Shown here: positions 8,987 to 17,582 of the stretch, piece after piece
How positions within the stretch are numbered: position 1 is the stretch's first letter
Layout of the letters: each line of letters starts with the position of its first letter
Source of the DNA: Ignavibacteria bacterium
GTDB lineage: Bacteria; Bacteroidota; Ignavibacteria; Ignavibacteriales; SURF-24
Direction: 5' to 3'
Length of the DNA: 39,400 nucleotides
Assembly: GCA_025612375.1 (NCBI GenBank)
Contig: JAAXKN010000033.1
Coordinates: forward strand, 1 to 39,400
The notes under the pieces: generated by a model
Told to the model about the DNA's origin: nothing
Database searches by the model: none
What the model saw: the letters and a program-made list of their open reading frames with translations, nothing else
Translations under genes and position numbers: made by a program

Positions 8987-9766
8987 TTATTTTCCTGTAA
9001 AAAGGGGTTTTCTTTTTTCCATGAAGGCCAGTGTGCCTTCCCTGAAATCTTCTGACGAGCAGCACTCACCAAAAAGTCTGGCTTCCTCTTCAAGCCCTTC
9101 TTTTTGTGAAAGGTGATGGGTTGAGTTTACAGCTTTAATTGCCGCCCTTACTGCCACCTGAGCTTTGGAAGCAATTTTATTGGCTATTTCCATGGCTTTA
9201 GGTATCAGCTCGCTTTGCGGCACCACCTTGTTTACAAGCCCTATTCTGTAAGCTTCCTGTGCATCAATGGCATCTCCGGTAAGAATGTACTCCATAGCCC
9301 TTCCGGGGTTAACGAGGCGTGAGAGCCTCTGTGTTCCGCCGTAGCCTGGAATTATGCCAAGATTTACCTCAGGCTGGGCGAACTTGGCATTTTCCGAACA
9401 GATGCGCATATGGCAGGCAAGTGCCAGTTCGCAGCCCCCGCCAAAGGCATAGCCGTTAACAGCCGCAATTACAGGCTTTTCGAATTTTTCTATATAGTTA
9501 AAAATTTCCTGGCCTCTTTCTGAAAAAAGGAGCCCGGTTTCCTGGTCGAGCTTATTAATTTCTGTAATATCAGCCCCGGCAACAAAAGCTTTATCCCCCA
9601 TTCCGGTAATTATTACGACAGCCACATCGTTATGCTTAAGAAGAGAAAACACCTGTCTTAATTCGTTCATTGTCTGTATATTAAGGGCGTTCATCTTCTC
9701 CGGCCTGTTTATTCTGACAATAGCAACGTTTTCATTTACCTCAAAGACGACATTATCGAAATCCAT
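8987..9766 (-). CDS. Enoyl-CoA hydratase/isomerase family protein
   Basis: Crotonase-fold enzyme, most likely short-chain enoyl-CoA hydratase, acting in fatty-acid or amino-acid carbon breakdown in the cytoplasm. The 259-residue length is typical. The oxyanion-hole segment NGYAFGGGCEL (104-114) and both catalytic glutamates, E113 and E133 (20 apart as in rat mitochondrial hydratase), are present, which favours a true hydratase over an isomerase or an inactive relative. GGAG five nt before the ATG gives a good ribosome site. A terminator follows directly, so it may be monocistronic. No other beta-oxidation gene is adjacent, so the substrate cannot be inferred from context. Confidence 0.9.
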   Translation of the reverse strand: MDFDNVVFEVNENVAIVRINRPEKMNALNIQTMNELRQVFSLLKHNDVAVVIITGMGDKAFVAGADITEINKLDQETGLLFSERGQEIFNYIEKFEKPVIAAVNGYAFGGGCELALACHMRICSENAKFAQPEVNLGIIPGYGGTQRLSRLVNPGRAMEYILTGDAIDAQEAYRIGLVNKVVPQSELIPKAMEIANKIASKAQVAVRAAIKAVNSTHHLSQKEGLEEEARLFGECCSSEDFREGTLAFMEKRKPLFTGK

Positions 9767-9790
9767 TTTTTCTCCGGCTAAGGTTAAATA

Positions 9791-10393
9791 TTATAATCCA
9801 ATAAAAATCGGGATCCTCACCCTGATCTCCGCCGCAAGATATTCATTTTTGGGGAAGTAGTTATAAGACCCCATTACTTCCAGAAGGAACATGGATAAAC
9901 CTGCTCCTACATGAAACCCTGCTTTAGTGGAGCTTTCAAGATAATCACTGCGTCCTGAATCTAACTTAAATTGATGAGATTTTTCGAAAAATGCAATTGA
10001 GCCGCCAAATTCTGCAGTAGGAATTAATAGCACTATATCCTTTACCACAGGAGGAAAAAATATCCTCGCCCCCAGGTTCACAGGTATAAGATTTGTCGTA
10101 AGCGAGGAATAATCGCTTCTTCTATAAAAGTCTACTGAACCCGGAAAATGCTCAAAGCCGACCTTGGCATATACAAAAAGAGGAAGATATTCATTATCTG
10201 TATATGAGAGCCCGAAATTTAGGCCCACACCAACGGCCTGCGATTTTGCCATATTGCCGACCGGAACCCTGGGCCCGATTGCAAACGACATAAACAGTCC
10301 GCGTGCACGGCCTGAATTCATCCCCTGGGCAAATAAGCCTGAAGAAAAGATGAGCAGAAAAACTATCTGCAGCAGAAAGATTGTTTTTTTCAT
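9791..10393 (-). CDS. Predicted outer-membrane beta-barrel protein
   Basis: Unrecognised 200-residue protein. It starts with a clear signal peptide (MKKTIF, a hydrophobic core, then GLFAQG as a cleavage region around residue 23). The mature part alternates short aromatic and glycine-rich strands (AIGPRVPVG, FGLSYTDNEYLPLFVYAKVGFEHF) and ends in RVRIPIFIGL, a pattern seen in small Bacteroidota porin-like or OmpA-like barrels. No OmpA peptidoglycan-binding domain is present. It sits between a membrane-protein gene and enoyl-CoA hydratase, with short gaps on both sides. Function unknown. Confidence 0.7.
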   Translation of the reverse strand: MKKTIFLLQIVFLLIFSSGLFAQGMNSGRARGLFMSFAIGPRVPVGNMAKSQAVGVGLNFGLSYTDNEYLPLFVYAKVGFEHFPGSVDFYRRSDYSSLTTNLIPVNLGARIFFPPVVKDIVLLIPTAEFGGSIAFFEKSHQFKLDSGRSDYLESSTKAGFHVGAGLSMFLLEVMGSYNYFPKNEYLAAEIRVRIPIFIGL

Positions 10394-10411
10394 TTGTCCG
10401 GTATTCCCATA

Positions 10412-11218
10412 TTATTTGTTTTCCGCTGCCTGAAATTTATCCTTTTTGTAAAATAATACTAACATAAATAATAATAAAATAAGACTAATTCCAGCCTGAA
10501 GAAGAAATGTGTACATTGAAATTGATTTAATTGTTACGGTAAAAAAACCTTCCCACGTGTCGTAATTCTTAGCCAGGAGAAGGTTGACAAGAGCTTTTAC
10601 ACCAGTGCCGAATAAAAGAATGTGGCTCCAGAGGACTGTAAAAGTGTAAAGTGCCATATAATAGACGTTATTTATCCTGGAGAAGAAGAGCGAGAACAAT
10701 ACTGAGGCCATTGCAAAATCCAGCACTGAAATCAGCCTGAAATTTTCCTTTCCCGCGGGGATCAGCTCGAAGGCAAACAATGAGATAACAGCCGGCAGTA
10801 TCAAATGGAATTTATATTTTTTCCCGGATGTAATTACCTTAAGGAAGAGCCCAAGAATTATCAGCTGCGGAGCGTTCCAGATTAGGTAGACCGGGTAGTC
10901 AACAATTGATGACAGGCCAAGCTCATAGAAGTAATCAGGATCCGAAAGCTCAATTCCATTTATAAGGTATAAGCCTCCAACAATGAGTAAAGGAGGAAGA
11001 ACGGCAAATAAGAACGCGGTAAAAAATTTTCTGATTGAAAAAACTGAAAGGCTGTTCTTTACTTTTTCAAAGGCACTACCACGGAAAAGAAGAAATAAGG
11101 GAATTAAAAGTGAAATGTGAAATCTGAAGCCTAGCAGGACAATATGGCGGTCAAATCCGTAGAGCTTCAGAAGAAAGCCGCACACGTTTACAAATATTAT
11201 CAGAATAACTGCCAGCAA
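10412..11218 (-). CDS. Polytopic membrane protein of unknown function
   Basis: 268 residues with about eight predicted transmembrane segments (roughly 1-19, 28-45, 66-86, 106-126, 137-152, 163-180, 185-207, 236-257) and a charged C terminus (YKKDKFQAAENK). No catalytic motif was recognised; in particular no CAAX-protease glutamate pair is visible. The reading starts at a TTG with GAGAG a few nt upstream. This start is plausible but not secure. It follows the DUF2231 gene by 18 nt, so the two membrane proteins are probably co-transcribed. Confidence 0.65.
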   Translation of the reverse strand: MLAVILIIFVNVCGFLLKLYGFDRHIVLLGFRFHISLLIPLFLLFRGSAFEKVKNSLSVFSIRKFFTAFLFAVLPPLLIVGGLYLINGIELSDPDYFYELGLSSIVDYPVYLIWNAPQLIILGLFLKVITSGKKYKFHLILPAVISLFAFELIPAGKENFRLISVLDFAMASVLFSLFFSRINNVYYMALYTFTVLWSHILLFGTGVKALVNLLLAKNYDTWEGFFTVTIKSISMYTFLLQAGISLILLLFMLVLFYKKDKFQAAENK

Positions 11219-11236
11219 TATTTTTCTCTCAAGATT

Positions 11237-11713
11237 TTATTTTTTACTGTCTTCAGGTTTAATTACTTCTGTACCAACTCCGTACTGATAAACAAGCTTG
11301 CCTCCCAGAAGTGCGGCCTCAAAGATTAAAAGGCACCCCAGGAGCGATAACGCAATAAAACTAAGTTTAAGCCAGCCGGTAAACTTTTTCTTTACCAGAA
11401 GGTACGTGCGAAATGCCGCAAGAGTGAACATGTACCACATGGCGTAATTGGCATAGACCTCATGCTTTGAAATGGCCCCGAGCGGAATTGTGACATCCAG
11501 ATCCGCTAGCTTTTCAGCAATGTCAGATGCCTGGTTGCCGGTCAGGACTGCAGCAACAGCCCCCAGAATTGAAAGCAGGAGCAGTATGTAGGCTGCCTGT
11601 GCCAGGAAATCTTTTTTACTTACTATGCCAGCAATTTCAAAGAGCGTATAAGCTAAAAACAGAGCTATTGGAAAATGAACAAACTTCGGATGGAGTGCTG
11701 CAATAAATTCCAT
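11237..11713 (-). CDS. DUF2231 family membrane protein
   Basis: 158 residues with four transmembrane segments. The opening LHPKFVHFPIAL (residues 7-18 of this start) is the signature of DUF2231 proteins, where the conserved histidines near the first helix are suspected to bind metal or heme; this is a family-level idea, not shown here. The ATG at 11711-11713 is chosen over the GTG immediately upstream because AGGAG lies 6 nt before it. The function in this organism is not known. Confidence 0.8.
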   Translation of the reverse strand: MEFIAALHPKFVHFPIALFLAYTLFEIAGIVSKKDFLAQAAYILLLLSILGAVAAVLTGNQASDIAEKLADLDVTIPLGAISKHEVYANYAMWYMFTLAAFRTYLLVKKKFTGWLKLSFIALSLLGCLLIFEAALLGGKLVYQYGVGTEVIKPEDSKK

Positions 11714-11719
11714 CACCTT

Positions 11720-11724
11720 CTCCT
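11720..11724 (-). promoter_or_regulatory. Ribosome binding site deciding the DUF2231 start
   Basis: AGGAG on the minus strand, 6 nt before the ATG at 11711-11713 and only 3 nt before the competing GTG, so it favours the ATG. Confidence 0.6.
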
Positions 11725-11747
11725 TTCTCTTTGAAGTTTTATTAGTT

Positions 11748-12503
11748 TTAACCGCAGAGAATGCTTCCGCCGTTTACGTTCAGGATCTCGCCATTTATGT
11801 GGCGCGCCAGTTCTGATGCCAGAAATACAACAGGCCCTGCAATATCCTTAGGATCTGCAATGCGCCCTACAGGTATTCCCATTTCGACAGAGGTTTTATA
11901 TTCCTTGTCCGAAAACACCTCAGCGCTCATATCCGTAATTACCCAGCCCGGTGCCACACAGTTTGTAATTATATTGTATTCAGCCAGTTCGCTTGCAAGC
12001 GACTTTGTGTATGAGATTATGGCTCCCTTTGAAGCTGCATAGTGCGAATGGAATGCCTCACCTCTCTGCCCTGCCGTAGAAGATATGTTAATGATCCTTC
12101 CGAAACGGTTCTGCTTCATGAGGGGAATTACAGCCTTTGTAATAAGAAAAGTGCCGGTAAGGTTTATATTTATTGTCTCCTGCCACTCCTTAAGGCTCAT
12201 TTCATCTGAGGCGCCGTATTTCCAGATGCCGGCATTGTTAACAAGGATATCTATTCTGCCGAAGTCGGAGGTGATCTGCTTTACCTTTTCGTTTATATCG
12301 GCCTCAGACTCCATGTCCATGCTGTAAGCACGGGCTTTACCCCCGGCATCCAGGCTTTTTATTAGCTCCTCTGCAGCTTCCCCGTTCGATTTATAGGTAA
12401 AAGCCACGCCTGCACCTGCCTTTAAGAAGAGTTCAACGCAGGAAGCCCCTATGCCCCGGGAGCCTCCGGTTACAAGGGCAACCTTGTTTTGGAGATTGAT
12501 CAT
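11748..12503 (-). CDS. SDR family NAD(P)-dependent oxidoreductase (FabG-like)
   Basis: Classical short-chain dehydrogenase/reductase of 251 residues. It has the Rossmann glycine motif TGGSRGIG (residues 12-19), NNAG at 89-92, a catalytic serine in NISS, and Y155-x3-K159 in YAASK. It resembles 3-oxoacyl-ACP reductase, but many SDRs do, and no fatty-acid synthesis genes are nearby, so the substrate is open. A GTG four codons upstream would give 255 residues. The ATG is preferred because the GGAA between the two can serve as its ribosome site. It follows truA closely and is likely co-transcribed with it. Confidence 0.88.
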   Translation of the reverse strand: MINLQNKVALVTGGSRGIGASCVELFLKAGAGVAFTYKSNGEAAEELIKSLDAGGKARAYSMDMESEADINEKVKQITSDFGRIDILVNNAGIWKYGASDEMSLKEWQETININLTGTFLITKAVIPLMKQNRFGRIINISSTAGQRGEAFHSHYAASKGAIISYTKSLASELAEYNIITNCVAPGWVITDMSAEVFSDKEYKTSVEMGIPVGRIADPKDIAGPVVFLASELARHINGEILNVNGGSILCG

Positions 12504-12520
12504 TTTATTTTCCACATAGT

Positions 12521-13249
12521 TTAATATTTCACTTTATAGAGGAAGAGCCCCTTGGAAGGAGCAGCCTCCCCGGCAGACTCCCTCTCGCGCTTTTGGAGTA
12601 TATCCTGAATATAAGCCTCTTTAAGATCATTTCTTACTGCGTGAAGAAGGGTTCCCGTTATGGTTCTTACCATTCCGTGCAAAAACCTGTTAGCTTCGAT
12701 GTAAAAAATAACAAATCCGTTAGTCTCTTTCCAATGCGCATCATATATAATGCATCTTTTATGGCTGACTTCACTTTTTTTCCTGGAAAAGGAGGTAAAG
12801 TCGTGCTCTCCCATAAAGAGCTTTGAAAGCCTGTTTAACTTTTCAACTTCAAGACGTCCCCTGTAGAGGTAAGAATACTTTTCGTAAAAAGGGGATTTAT
12901 CTTTCGTAATAAAGTAGAGGTAGCTTCTTTTTTTTGCATCAAAGCGGGCGTGAAAAGTTTCCCCGGCAAAGGACATTTCACTAACTGCAATGTCCGTGGG
13001 CAGAATAGCGTTAAGCGAGTGCCTGAATTTATAAATATTCAGCTCCTTTTCCGTCCTGAAATTTGCCGCCTGCCCAAGTGCGTGTACGCCAGTATCTGTC
13101 CTGCCGGAGCCGATAAGATTTATTTTTTCTTTGGTAAGCGTTTCCAGCGCCTCAGTTACCTTCTGCTGGACTGTAACGGCATTTTCCTGCACCTGCCAGC
13201 CGGCATAACGGGTTCCGTCGTATTGGATATTGAGTTTATAGTTTTGCAT
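12521..13249 (-). CDS. truA: tRNA pseudouridine synthase A
   Basis: Makes pseudouridine at positions 38-40 in the anticodon arm of many tRNAs. The 242-residue protein carries the catalytic motif GSGRTDTGVHA with the nucleophile D52 (equivalent to D60 of the E. coli enzyme). Further family motifs are YDGTRYAGWQ near the N terminus, FHARFDAKKRSYLY in the middle, and RFLHGMVRTITGTL near the C terminus. Length and motif order are normal. It is followed by an SDR gene on the same strand with no room for a separate terminator. Confidence 0.96.
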   Translation of the reverse strand: MQNYKLNIQYDGTRYAGWQVQENAVTVQQKVTEALETLTKEKINLIGSGRTDTGVHALGQAANFRTEKELNIYKFRHSLNAILPTDIAVSEMSFAGETFHARFDAKKRSYLYFITKDKSPFYEKYSYLYRGRLEVEKLNRLSKLFMGEHDFTSFSRKKSEVSHKRCIIYDAHWKETNGFVIFYIEANRFLHGMVRTITGTLLHAVRNDLKEAYIQDILQKRERESAGEAAPSKGLFLYKVKY

Positions 13250-13285
13250 GCCGTAAAATAAGGAAGATTTAAGAAGGTAAAAAGC

Positions 13286-13313
13286 AGGGCAGAGAGATTT
13301 TATTCCCCGCCCT
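13286..13313 (-). terminator. Weak possible terminator after the DUF5683-like gene
   Basis: On the minus strand AGGGC pairs with GCCCT across an 18-nt loop, followed by GCTTTTTA. The stem is short, so this is only suggestive. Confidence 0.3.
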
Positions 13314-13321
13314 TAAAATCA

Positions 13322-14071
13322 TTAAAATGACGTCTGGAAATTCAGGTTCAGTGTTGTGGGCATTACCGGCATTCCGGGAGTTACGCTCATGGACACGTTC
13401 CAGCTTGTTTGTGTATCTAAATTCTTGTTGTAATTACGGACTATTCTTGCGGCATTAAATGCGCTTATAATTCTGTTAACAATGAGTGCTCCTACGGCAA
13501 ACCTTACGTCGTTAAATGCCTGCTCGCTGGATTCCCACATCCCGCGGTATTCCTGGCGCTGGCTCTGGCCGTTCCACTGCCAGTAATACTGGCTGCCGTT
13601 ATACATTTCCTCAATATTTGCGTCAAGCCCCTGCCTGCGGTTATATTCCTCCTGGCTGATATAGACACCTATATTTGCATAGAAATCGGCGTTTTTCCCC
13701 TCGGGGCTAACTCCCCCGAATGACTTTGCAAAAGTCTTATAATTATTCCTCTGCCAGTTGCCGTATATATTATAGCCCGCAAATACACCCCAGAGCACAC
13801 CGTCGGCGATTGTAAAATACTTTCCGCTTGAATAGTTCCCGCCGTAGAGCTCTCCCATTCCAGGCAGCACGAGTGAATAAAGTATAGCGAGCATGGCGCT
13901 TTTTTTCTCAGGCTTATCCGGCACAAAGGAAGGCAGATTTTCAGTTTTATCCGGCAGGTTTTCAGTTTTAGCCAGGCTGATTTCAGATTTCTGAAGCAGG
14001 AGGCTTTCGTGGCTGCCCGTCTGTGCAAAGACAGGTGTAATGAAAAATAAAAGAGCAATGATGTATTTCAT
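13322..14071 (-). CDS. Secreted or membrane protein, DUF5683-like
   Basis: 249 residues with an N-terminal signal peptide (MKYIIALLFFITPVFAQTG). A small imperfect internal repeat (KTENLP twice around residues 35-47) leads into KSAMLAILYSLVLPGMGELYGGNYSSGK, split here as the stretch from about 58 to 85. It matches the Ala/Ser-rich LPG-(M/L)-G-(E/Q)-x-Y signature of DUF5683 proteins of Bacteroidota, which are envelope proteins of unknown role. A second hydrophobic stretch lies near residues 190-205 and the C terminus looks strand-like. No enzymatic motif was seen. There is no clear ribosome site. Confidence 0.68.
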   Translation of the reverse strand: MKYIIALLFFITPVFAQTGSHESLLLQKSEISLAKTENLPDKTENLPSFVPDKPEKKSAMLAILYSLVLPGMGELYGGNYSSGKYFTIADGVLWGVFAGYNIYGNWQRNNYKTFAKSFGGVSPEGKNADFYANIGVYISQEEYNRRQGLDANIEEMYNGSQYYWQWNGQSQRQEYRGMWESSEQAFNDVRFAVGALIVNRIISAFNAARIVRNYNKNLDTQTSWNVSMSVTPGMPVMPTTLNLNFQTSF

Positions 14072-14141
14072 GTTATTTTCTGCTATGTGAATAAGACATG
14101 CCCAATTTTACTGTTAAATTACATATTATTCAAGTAACTTT

Positions 14142-15443
14142 TTACTCATTAACCACTTTTCCGAAGCATATCTCGCCTTCAACACTCTCAATTCTGACGT
14201 GCGAGAAAACATTAACTAGACTGCCGTCATACTCATGCTGCACGCGGACATAGTTGCTGGCGAAACCTTTCATATGCCCGTCGTGGTTTTCATGCTCAAA
14301 AAGTATTTCTAGCTCATTTCCCGCCATTTTCCTGTAGAACTCATTTCTTTTCTTTTCACTCAGGATTCTGAGCATGTTGTTTCTTCTTTTTCTTTCCGTG
14401 TGGTTTACAACGCCCTCAAAGTTTATAGCCTTTGTATTCGGCCTTTCGGAATAAGTAAACACGTGCAGGTAGGATACCGGAAGCTCTTTTAAGAAGTTAT
14501 AGGTATCCATAAAATCATCTTCTGTTTCGCCCGGGAAGCCGACTATGACGTCCACGCCTATTCCGGCGTCCGGAATCTTTTCAATTACCCTGTTGATCAG
14601 CTTTCGGTAGTTTTCCTGTTTATAGCGCCTCTGCATTAGTCTTAAGACCTTAGGTGAACCGCTCTGAAGAGGTATGTGGAAATGCCGGCACATTTTTTTG
14701 TTGTTCAGCGTCAGTTCCAGTATTTCATCGGTAAGGAGGTTAGGTTCAATGGAACTGATCCTGAGCCTGAAGTCTCCCGGCACCTCAACCATCTTCAAAA
14801 GGAGGCTGTAGAAATCCATATTGAAAGCCTTGCCGTAGTCCCCCACGTTTACGCCTGTAATAATAATTTCCTTATAGCCTTCATCCAGGAGGGCTTTGAA
14901 ATTTTCAAGCACCTCTTCAGGCTTAAGGCTGCGGCTTTTGCCCCGTGCCAAAGGTATTGTACAGTAGGAGCAGGTATAGTCGCATCCGTCCTGTATTTTA
15001 AGAAAAGCCCTGGTTCTTCCCGTAGCATCTGAAGAAAATGCCCCGTTTATTTCATTAAGCTCATCTGTCGGTGAAACATGGATGCAGGAAAGTTCCCTCT
15101 TTGTAAAATCATTAATGTAGTCGAACAGCTTGAATTTTTCATTGCTGCCGAGCACAACGTCCACGCCGTCAATCGAGGCAATTTCTTCCGGTTTTAACTG
15201 GGCATAGCAGCCTGTAACGGCAATAAAAGCGTTGGGGTTAAGCCTGAGGGCGCGGCGGACTATCTGGCGGCATTCCTTATCTGCACTATCTGTAACAGAA
15301 CAGGTATTTATGACATAAACATCGGCTTCGTCCTTGAAGTCAACAACCTGAAAGCCGCGTTTTACAAACTGTGTTCCGATTGTTGAAGTCTCGGAAAAAT
15401 TCAGTTTACAACCTAACGTATAAAAAGCAACTCTGCTTTGCAC
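14142..15443 (-). CDS. mtaB: tRNA t6A37 methylthiotransferase MtaB
   Basis: Radical-SAM enzyme that adds a methylthio group to N6-threonylcarbamoyladenosine at position 37 of ANN-decoding tRNAs. The 433 residues contain the N-terminal UPF0004 cluster cysteines C12 (in LGCKLN), C48 and C79, and the radical-SAM triad C154-x3-C158-x2-C161, followed by a C-terminal TRAM domain. GCKxN rather than GCQMN at the first cysteine separates MtaB from MiaB and RimO. The start codon is GTG, supported by AAGGA five nt upstream. Both iron-sulfur sites are intact. Confidence 0.95.
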   Translation of the reverse strand: MQSRVAFYTLGCKLNFSETSTIGTQFVKRGFQVVDFKDEADVYVINTCSVTDSADKECRQIVRRALRLNPNAFIAVTGCYAQLKPEEIASIDGVDVVLGSNEKFKLFDYINDFTKRELSCIHVSPTDELNEINGAFSSDATGRTRAFLKIQDGCDYTCSYCTIPLARGKSRSLKPEEVLENFKALLDEGYKEIIITGVNVGDYGKAFNMDFYSLLLKMVEVPGDFRLRISSIEPNLLTDEILELTLNNKKMCRHFHIPLQSGSPKVLRLMQRRYKQENYRKLINRVIEKIPDAGIGVDVIVGFPGETEDDFMDTYNFLKELPVSYLHVFTYSERPNTKAINFEGVVNHTERKRRNNMLRILSEKKRNEFYRKMAGNELEILFEHENHDGHMKGFASNYVRVQHEYDGSLVNVFSHVRIESVEGEICFGKVVNE

Positions 15444-15448
15444 ACAAA

Positions 15449-15453
15449 TCCTT
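15449..15453 (-). promoter_or_regulatory. Ribosome binding site deciding the mtaB GTG start
   Basis: AAGGA on the minus strand, 5 nt before the GTG at 15441-15443. Confidence 0.6.
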
Positions 15454-15493
15454 TCAAAGGAAAATTATAACATAAAAATAAACTTCATACAAA

Positions 15494-15547
15494 TAAAAAA
15501 GCTGCGGCAATATCCGGAAACAATGTTCCGGATAAAAGTGCCGCAGC
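15494..15547 (-). terminator. Strong nested terminator after rpsA
   Basis: Two perfect inverted repeats are nested. The outer is GCTGCGGCA (15501-15509) with TGCCGCAGC (15539-15547). The inner is ATCCGGAA (15512-15519) with TTCCGGAT (15526-15533). On the minus strand a run of six T follows immediately. This ends the rpsA transcript. Confidence 0.88.
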
Positions 15548-15562
15548 CTTTAAATGGATCGA

Positions 15563-17377
15563 TTATGCCTTTTCGGCCGGTTTTTCAGCAGTTTTATCTG
15601 ACTGAGCAGCCGGTTCATCAGGACCTTCGAGGTTAGGAATATCTGAAGGATCAACAGTATCGGCATTAGCATTCTTTATATCTTCAACAGTAACTTTTTC
15701 AAGCTTATGTCTTGTGATATACTCCTGGATTTCGGCATCTGATTTTTCTTTCAGAGCACCAAGAGCGCTAAGAACGATCTTCTTGTTTTCCTTGTCGAAT
15801 TCTACAACCTTAAGCGGAAGTACTGTTTCAACCGGGAAACAGAAAGCTATGTTCTTCAGCTTTGCAGTTGAAAGCTGTGTTGCAGGAACAAAGCCGTCCA
15901 CTTTTGCAGGAAGTTCTGCAATAAGGCCTTTTTCGATGATTCTGACTACTTTACCTTCAGTAATTGTACCGATGGCATAGTTCTTTTCGAAAGTATCCCA
16001 GGGGTTATCCTGGACCTGTTTGTGGCCTAAGGATATCTTTCTCTGTTCAGTATCAACGCCTAAGACAATAACGTCAATCTTTTCGCCTTTTTTAACGACT
16101 TCCCCGGGATGGCGGATTTTCTTTGTCCATGACAGGTCTGAAATGTGTACCAGACCGTCGACACCCGGTTCGAGTTCAACGAATACACCAAAGTTGGTAA
16201 GATTGCGTGCAATACCTGTGTGCTTTGAGCCAACAGGATATTTCTGCATGAGTTCTGTCCATGGATCCGGAACCAGCTGTTTCATGCCGAGAGAGATCTT
16301 CTTCTCGTCTTTATCCAGGCTCAGGATAACAGCTTCAACAACCTGTCCCATTGAGACAAACTGTGAAGGATGTTTAATATGGAGTGTCCAGCTCATTTCA
16401 GAAATGTGTATAAGGCCTTCGATGCCCTTTTCAATTTCAATGAATGCGCCGTAATCGGTAAGGGAAACGACTCTGCCGGATACCTTATCGCCGACTTTAT
16501 ATTTATTTTCGATGTTATCCCATGGATGCGGCAGAAGCTGCTTGAGAGAAAGAGAAATTCTCTTCTTTTCCATGTCGAAATCGGTTACAACAACCTTAAT
16601 CTTTTCATCAAGTTTAACAACTTCGCTCGGGTGGTTGATTCTGCCCCAGCTTAAGTCTGTAATATGGATAAGACCGTCTACGCCGCCCAGATCCACGAAC
16701 ACACCGAAGTCTGTAATTGCTTTAACGATACCTTCAAGAATCTGTCCTTTTTCAAGGCTGTCGAGTATAGCTTTCCTCTGGTCGGAGATTTCTTCCTCGA
16801 TGAGGACCTTGTGTGAAACGACAACGTTTTCAGTAGGAACGTTAACTTTAACTACCTTAAAGTCCATTGTCTGGCCGACGAAAGCGTCAAAATCTCTTAC
16901 AGGTCTAATATCAATCTGAGAGCCGGGAAGGAAGGCTTCTATGCCCATGAGGTCAACAACCATTCCACCTTTAATTCTTTTTAATATCTTGCCCTGAATA
17001 ATTTCGCCTGTTTCGTAAGCGTTCAGTATCTTGTTCCAGATCCTAAGGAAGTCTGCTCTCTTCTTGCTGAGGACCAGATTGCCTTCCTGATCTTCAACGC
17101 TTTCAATAACGATCTCAACTTCTTCACCAATCTTAATTTCATCACCGGCATTAAATTCCTGCTTAGGGATTGTACCTTCAGACTTAAAGCCGACATCAAG
17201 AATAATGCTGTCGCCCTGAATGCTTACAATTTTACCCTTAATTATCTCACCCTCTTTTACATCCTTAAATGATTGAGAGTAGAGTTTGGCCAGTGTTTCC
17301 ATCTCTTCCTTTGAATACTCATCGGAATTAAAGAATCTGACCTTTCCTTTAACGTCCTTTTTTGTCTCTTCGGACAT
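15563..17377 (-). CDS. rpsA: 30S ribosomal protein S1
   Basis: RNA-binding ribosomal protein that helps recruit mRNA to the 30S subunit. The product is 604 residues from the ATG at 17377 and holds six S1 repeats. Repeats three to five are the canonical ones (GVFVDLGGVDGLIHITDLSW, GAFIEIEKGIEGLIHISEMSW, GVFVELEPGVDGLVHISDLSW in part), while one, two and six are diverged as in other S1 proteins. The C terminus is a short acidic, Ala/Glu/Lys-rich tail. The start is fixed by GGAGGT four nt upstream. A longer reading to 17428 only adds non-conserved residues. It lies downstream of cmk and ispH, a grouping found in several phyla. Confidence 0.96.
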   Translation of the reverse strand: MSEETKKDVKGKVRFFNSDEYSKEEMETLAKLYSQSFKDVKEGEIIKGKIVSIQGDSIILDVGFKSEGTIPKQEFNAGDEIKIGEEVEIVIESVEDQEGNLVLSKKRADFLRIWNKILNAYETGEIIQGKILKRIKGGMVVDLMGIEAFLPGSQIDIRPVRDFDAFVGQTMDFKVVKVNVPTENVVVSHKVLIEEEISDQRKAILDSLEKGQILEGIVKAITDFGVFVDLGGVDGLIHITDLSWGRINHPSEVVKLDEKIKVVVTDFDMEKKRISLSLKQLLPHPWDNIENKYKVGDKVSGRVVSLTDYGAFIEIEKGIEGLIHISEMSWTLHIKHPSQFVSMGQVVEAVILSLDKDEKKISLGMKQLVPDPWTELMQKYPVGSKHTGIARNLTNFGVFVELEPGVDGLVHISDLSWTKKIRHPGEVVKKGEKIDVIVLGVDTEQRKISLGHKQVQDNPWDTFEKNYAIGTITEGKVVRIIEKGLIAELPAKVDGFVPATQLSTAKLKNIAFCFPVETVLPLKVVEFDKENKKIVLSALGALKEKSDAEIQEYITRHKLEKVTVEDIKNANADTVDPSDIPNLEGPDEPAAQSDKTAEKPAEKA

Positions 17378-17380
17378 TAG

Positions 17381-17386
17381 ACCTCC
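17381..17386 (-). promoter_or_regulatory. Strong ribosome binding site for rpsA
   Basis: GGAGGT, a near-perfect Shine-Dalgarno site, 3 nt before the ATG at 17375-17377. It decides against the longer start at 17428. Confidence 0.8.
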
Positions 17387-17484
17387 AAAAAATAAGTCAC
17401 TACATGCACTTAACTTCAAAGTCATCAAAACAAGTCAAAGCAAGTAATATTTAATTTAACATAAACAATTAGGATGACTTTTAT

Positions 17485-17530
17485 GCCCGCCTTCAGGCGG
17501 GACAACTCTCAGATTTTCTGAATTTCAGAA
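17485..17530. other. Two adjacent palindromes between ispH and rpsA
   Basis: CCCGCC/GGCGGG (17486-17501) closes a tetraloop, and TTCTGAA-T-TTCAGAA (17516-17530) is a near-continuous palindrome. Neither is followed by a convincing T run on either strand, so they are not clear terminators. They could be an RNA-processing or protein-binding site in the rpsA leader. Confidence 0.45.
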
Positions 17531-17582
17531 TCTTAAAGATACTAAATTATTTAATAATAAGCAGTTAATTTATAATATCTTA

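Noticed and set aside
17378-17428. Longer N terminus for rpsA
   Set aside because: GGAGGT sits inside this stretch, just before the internal ATG, so it is leader.
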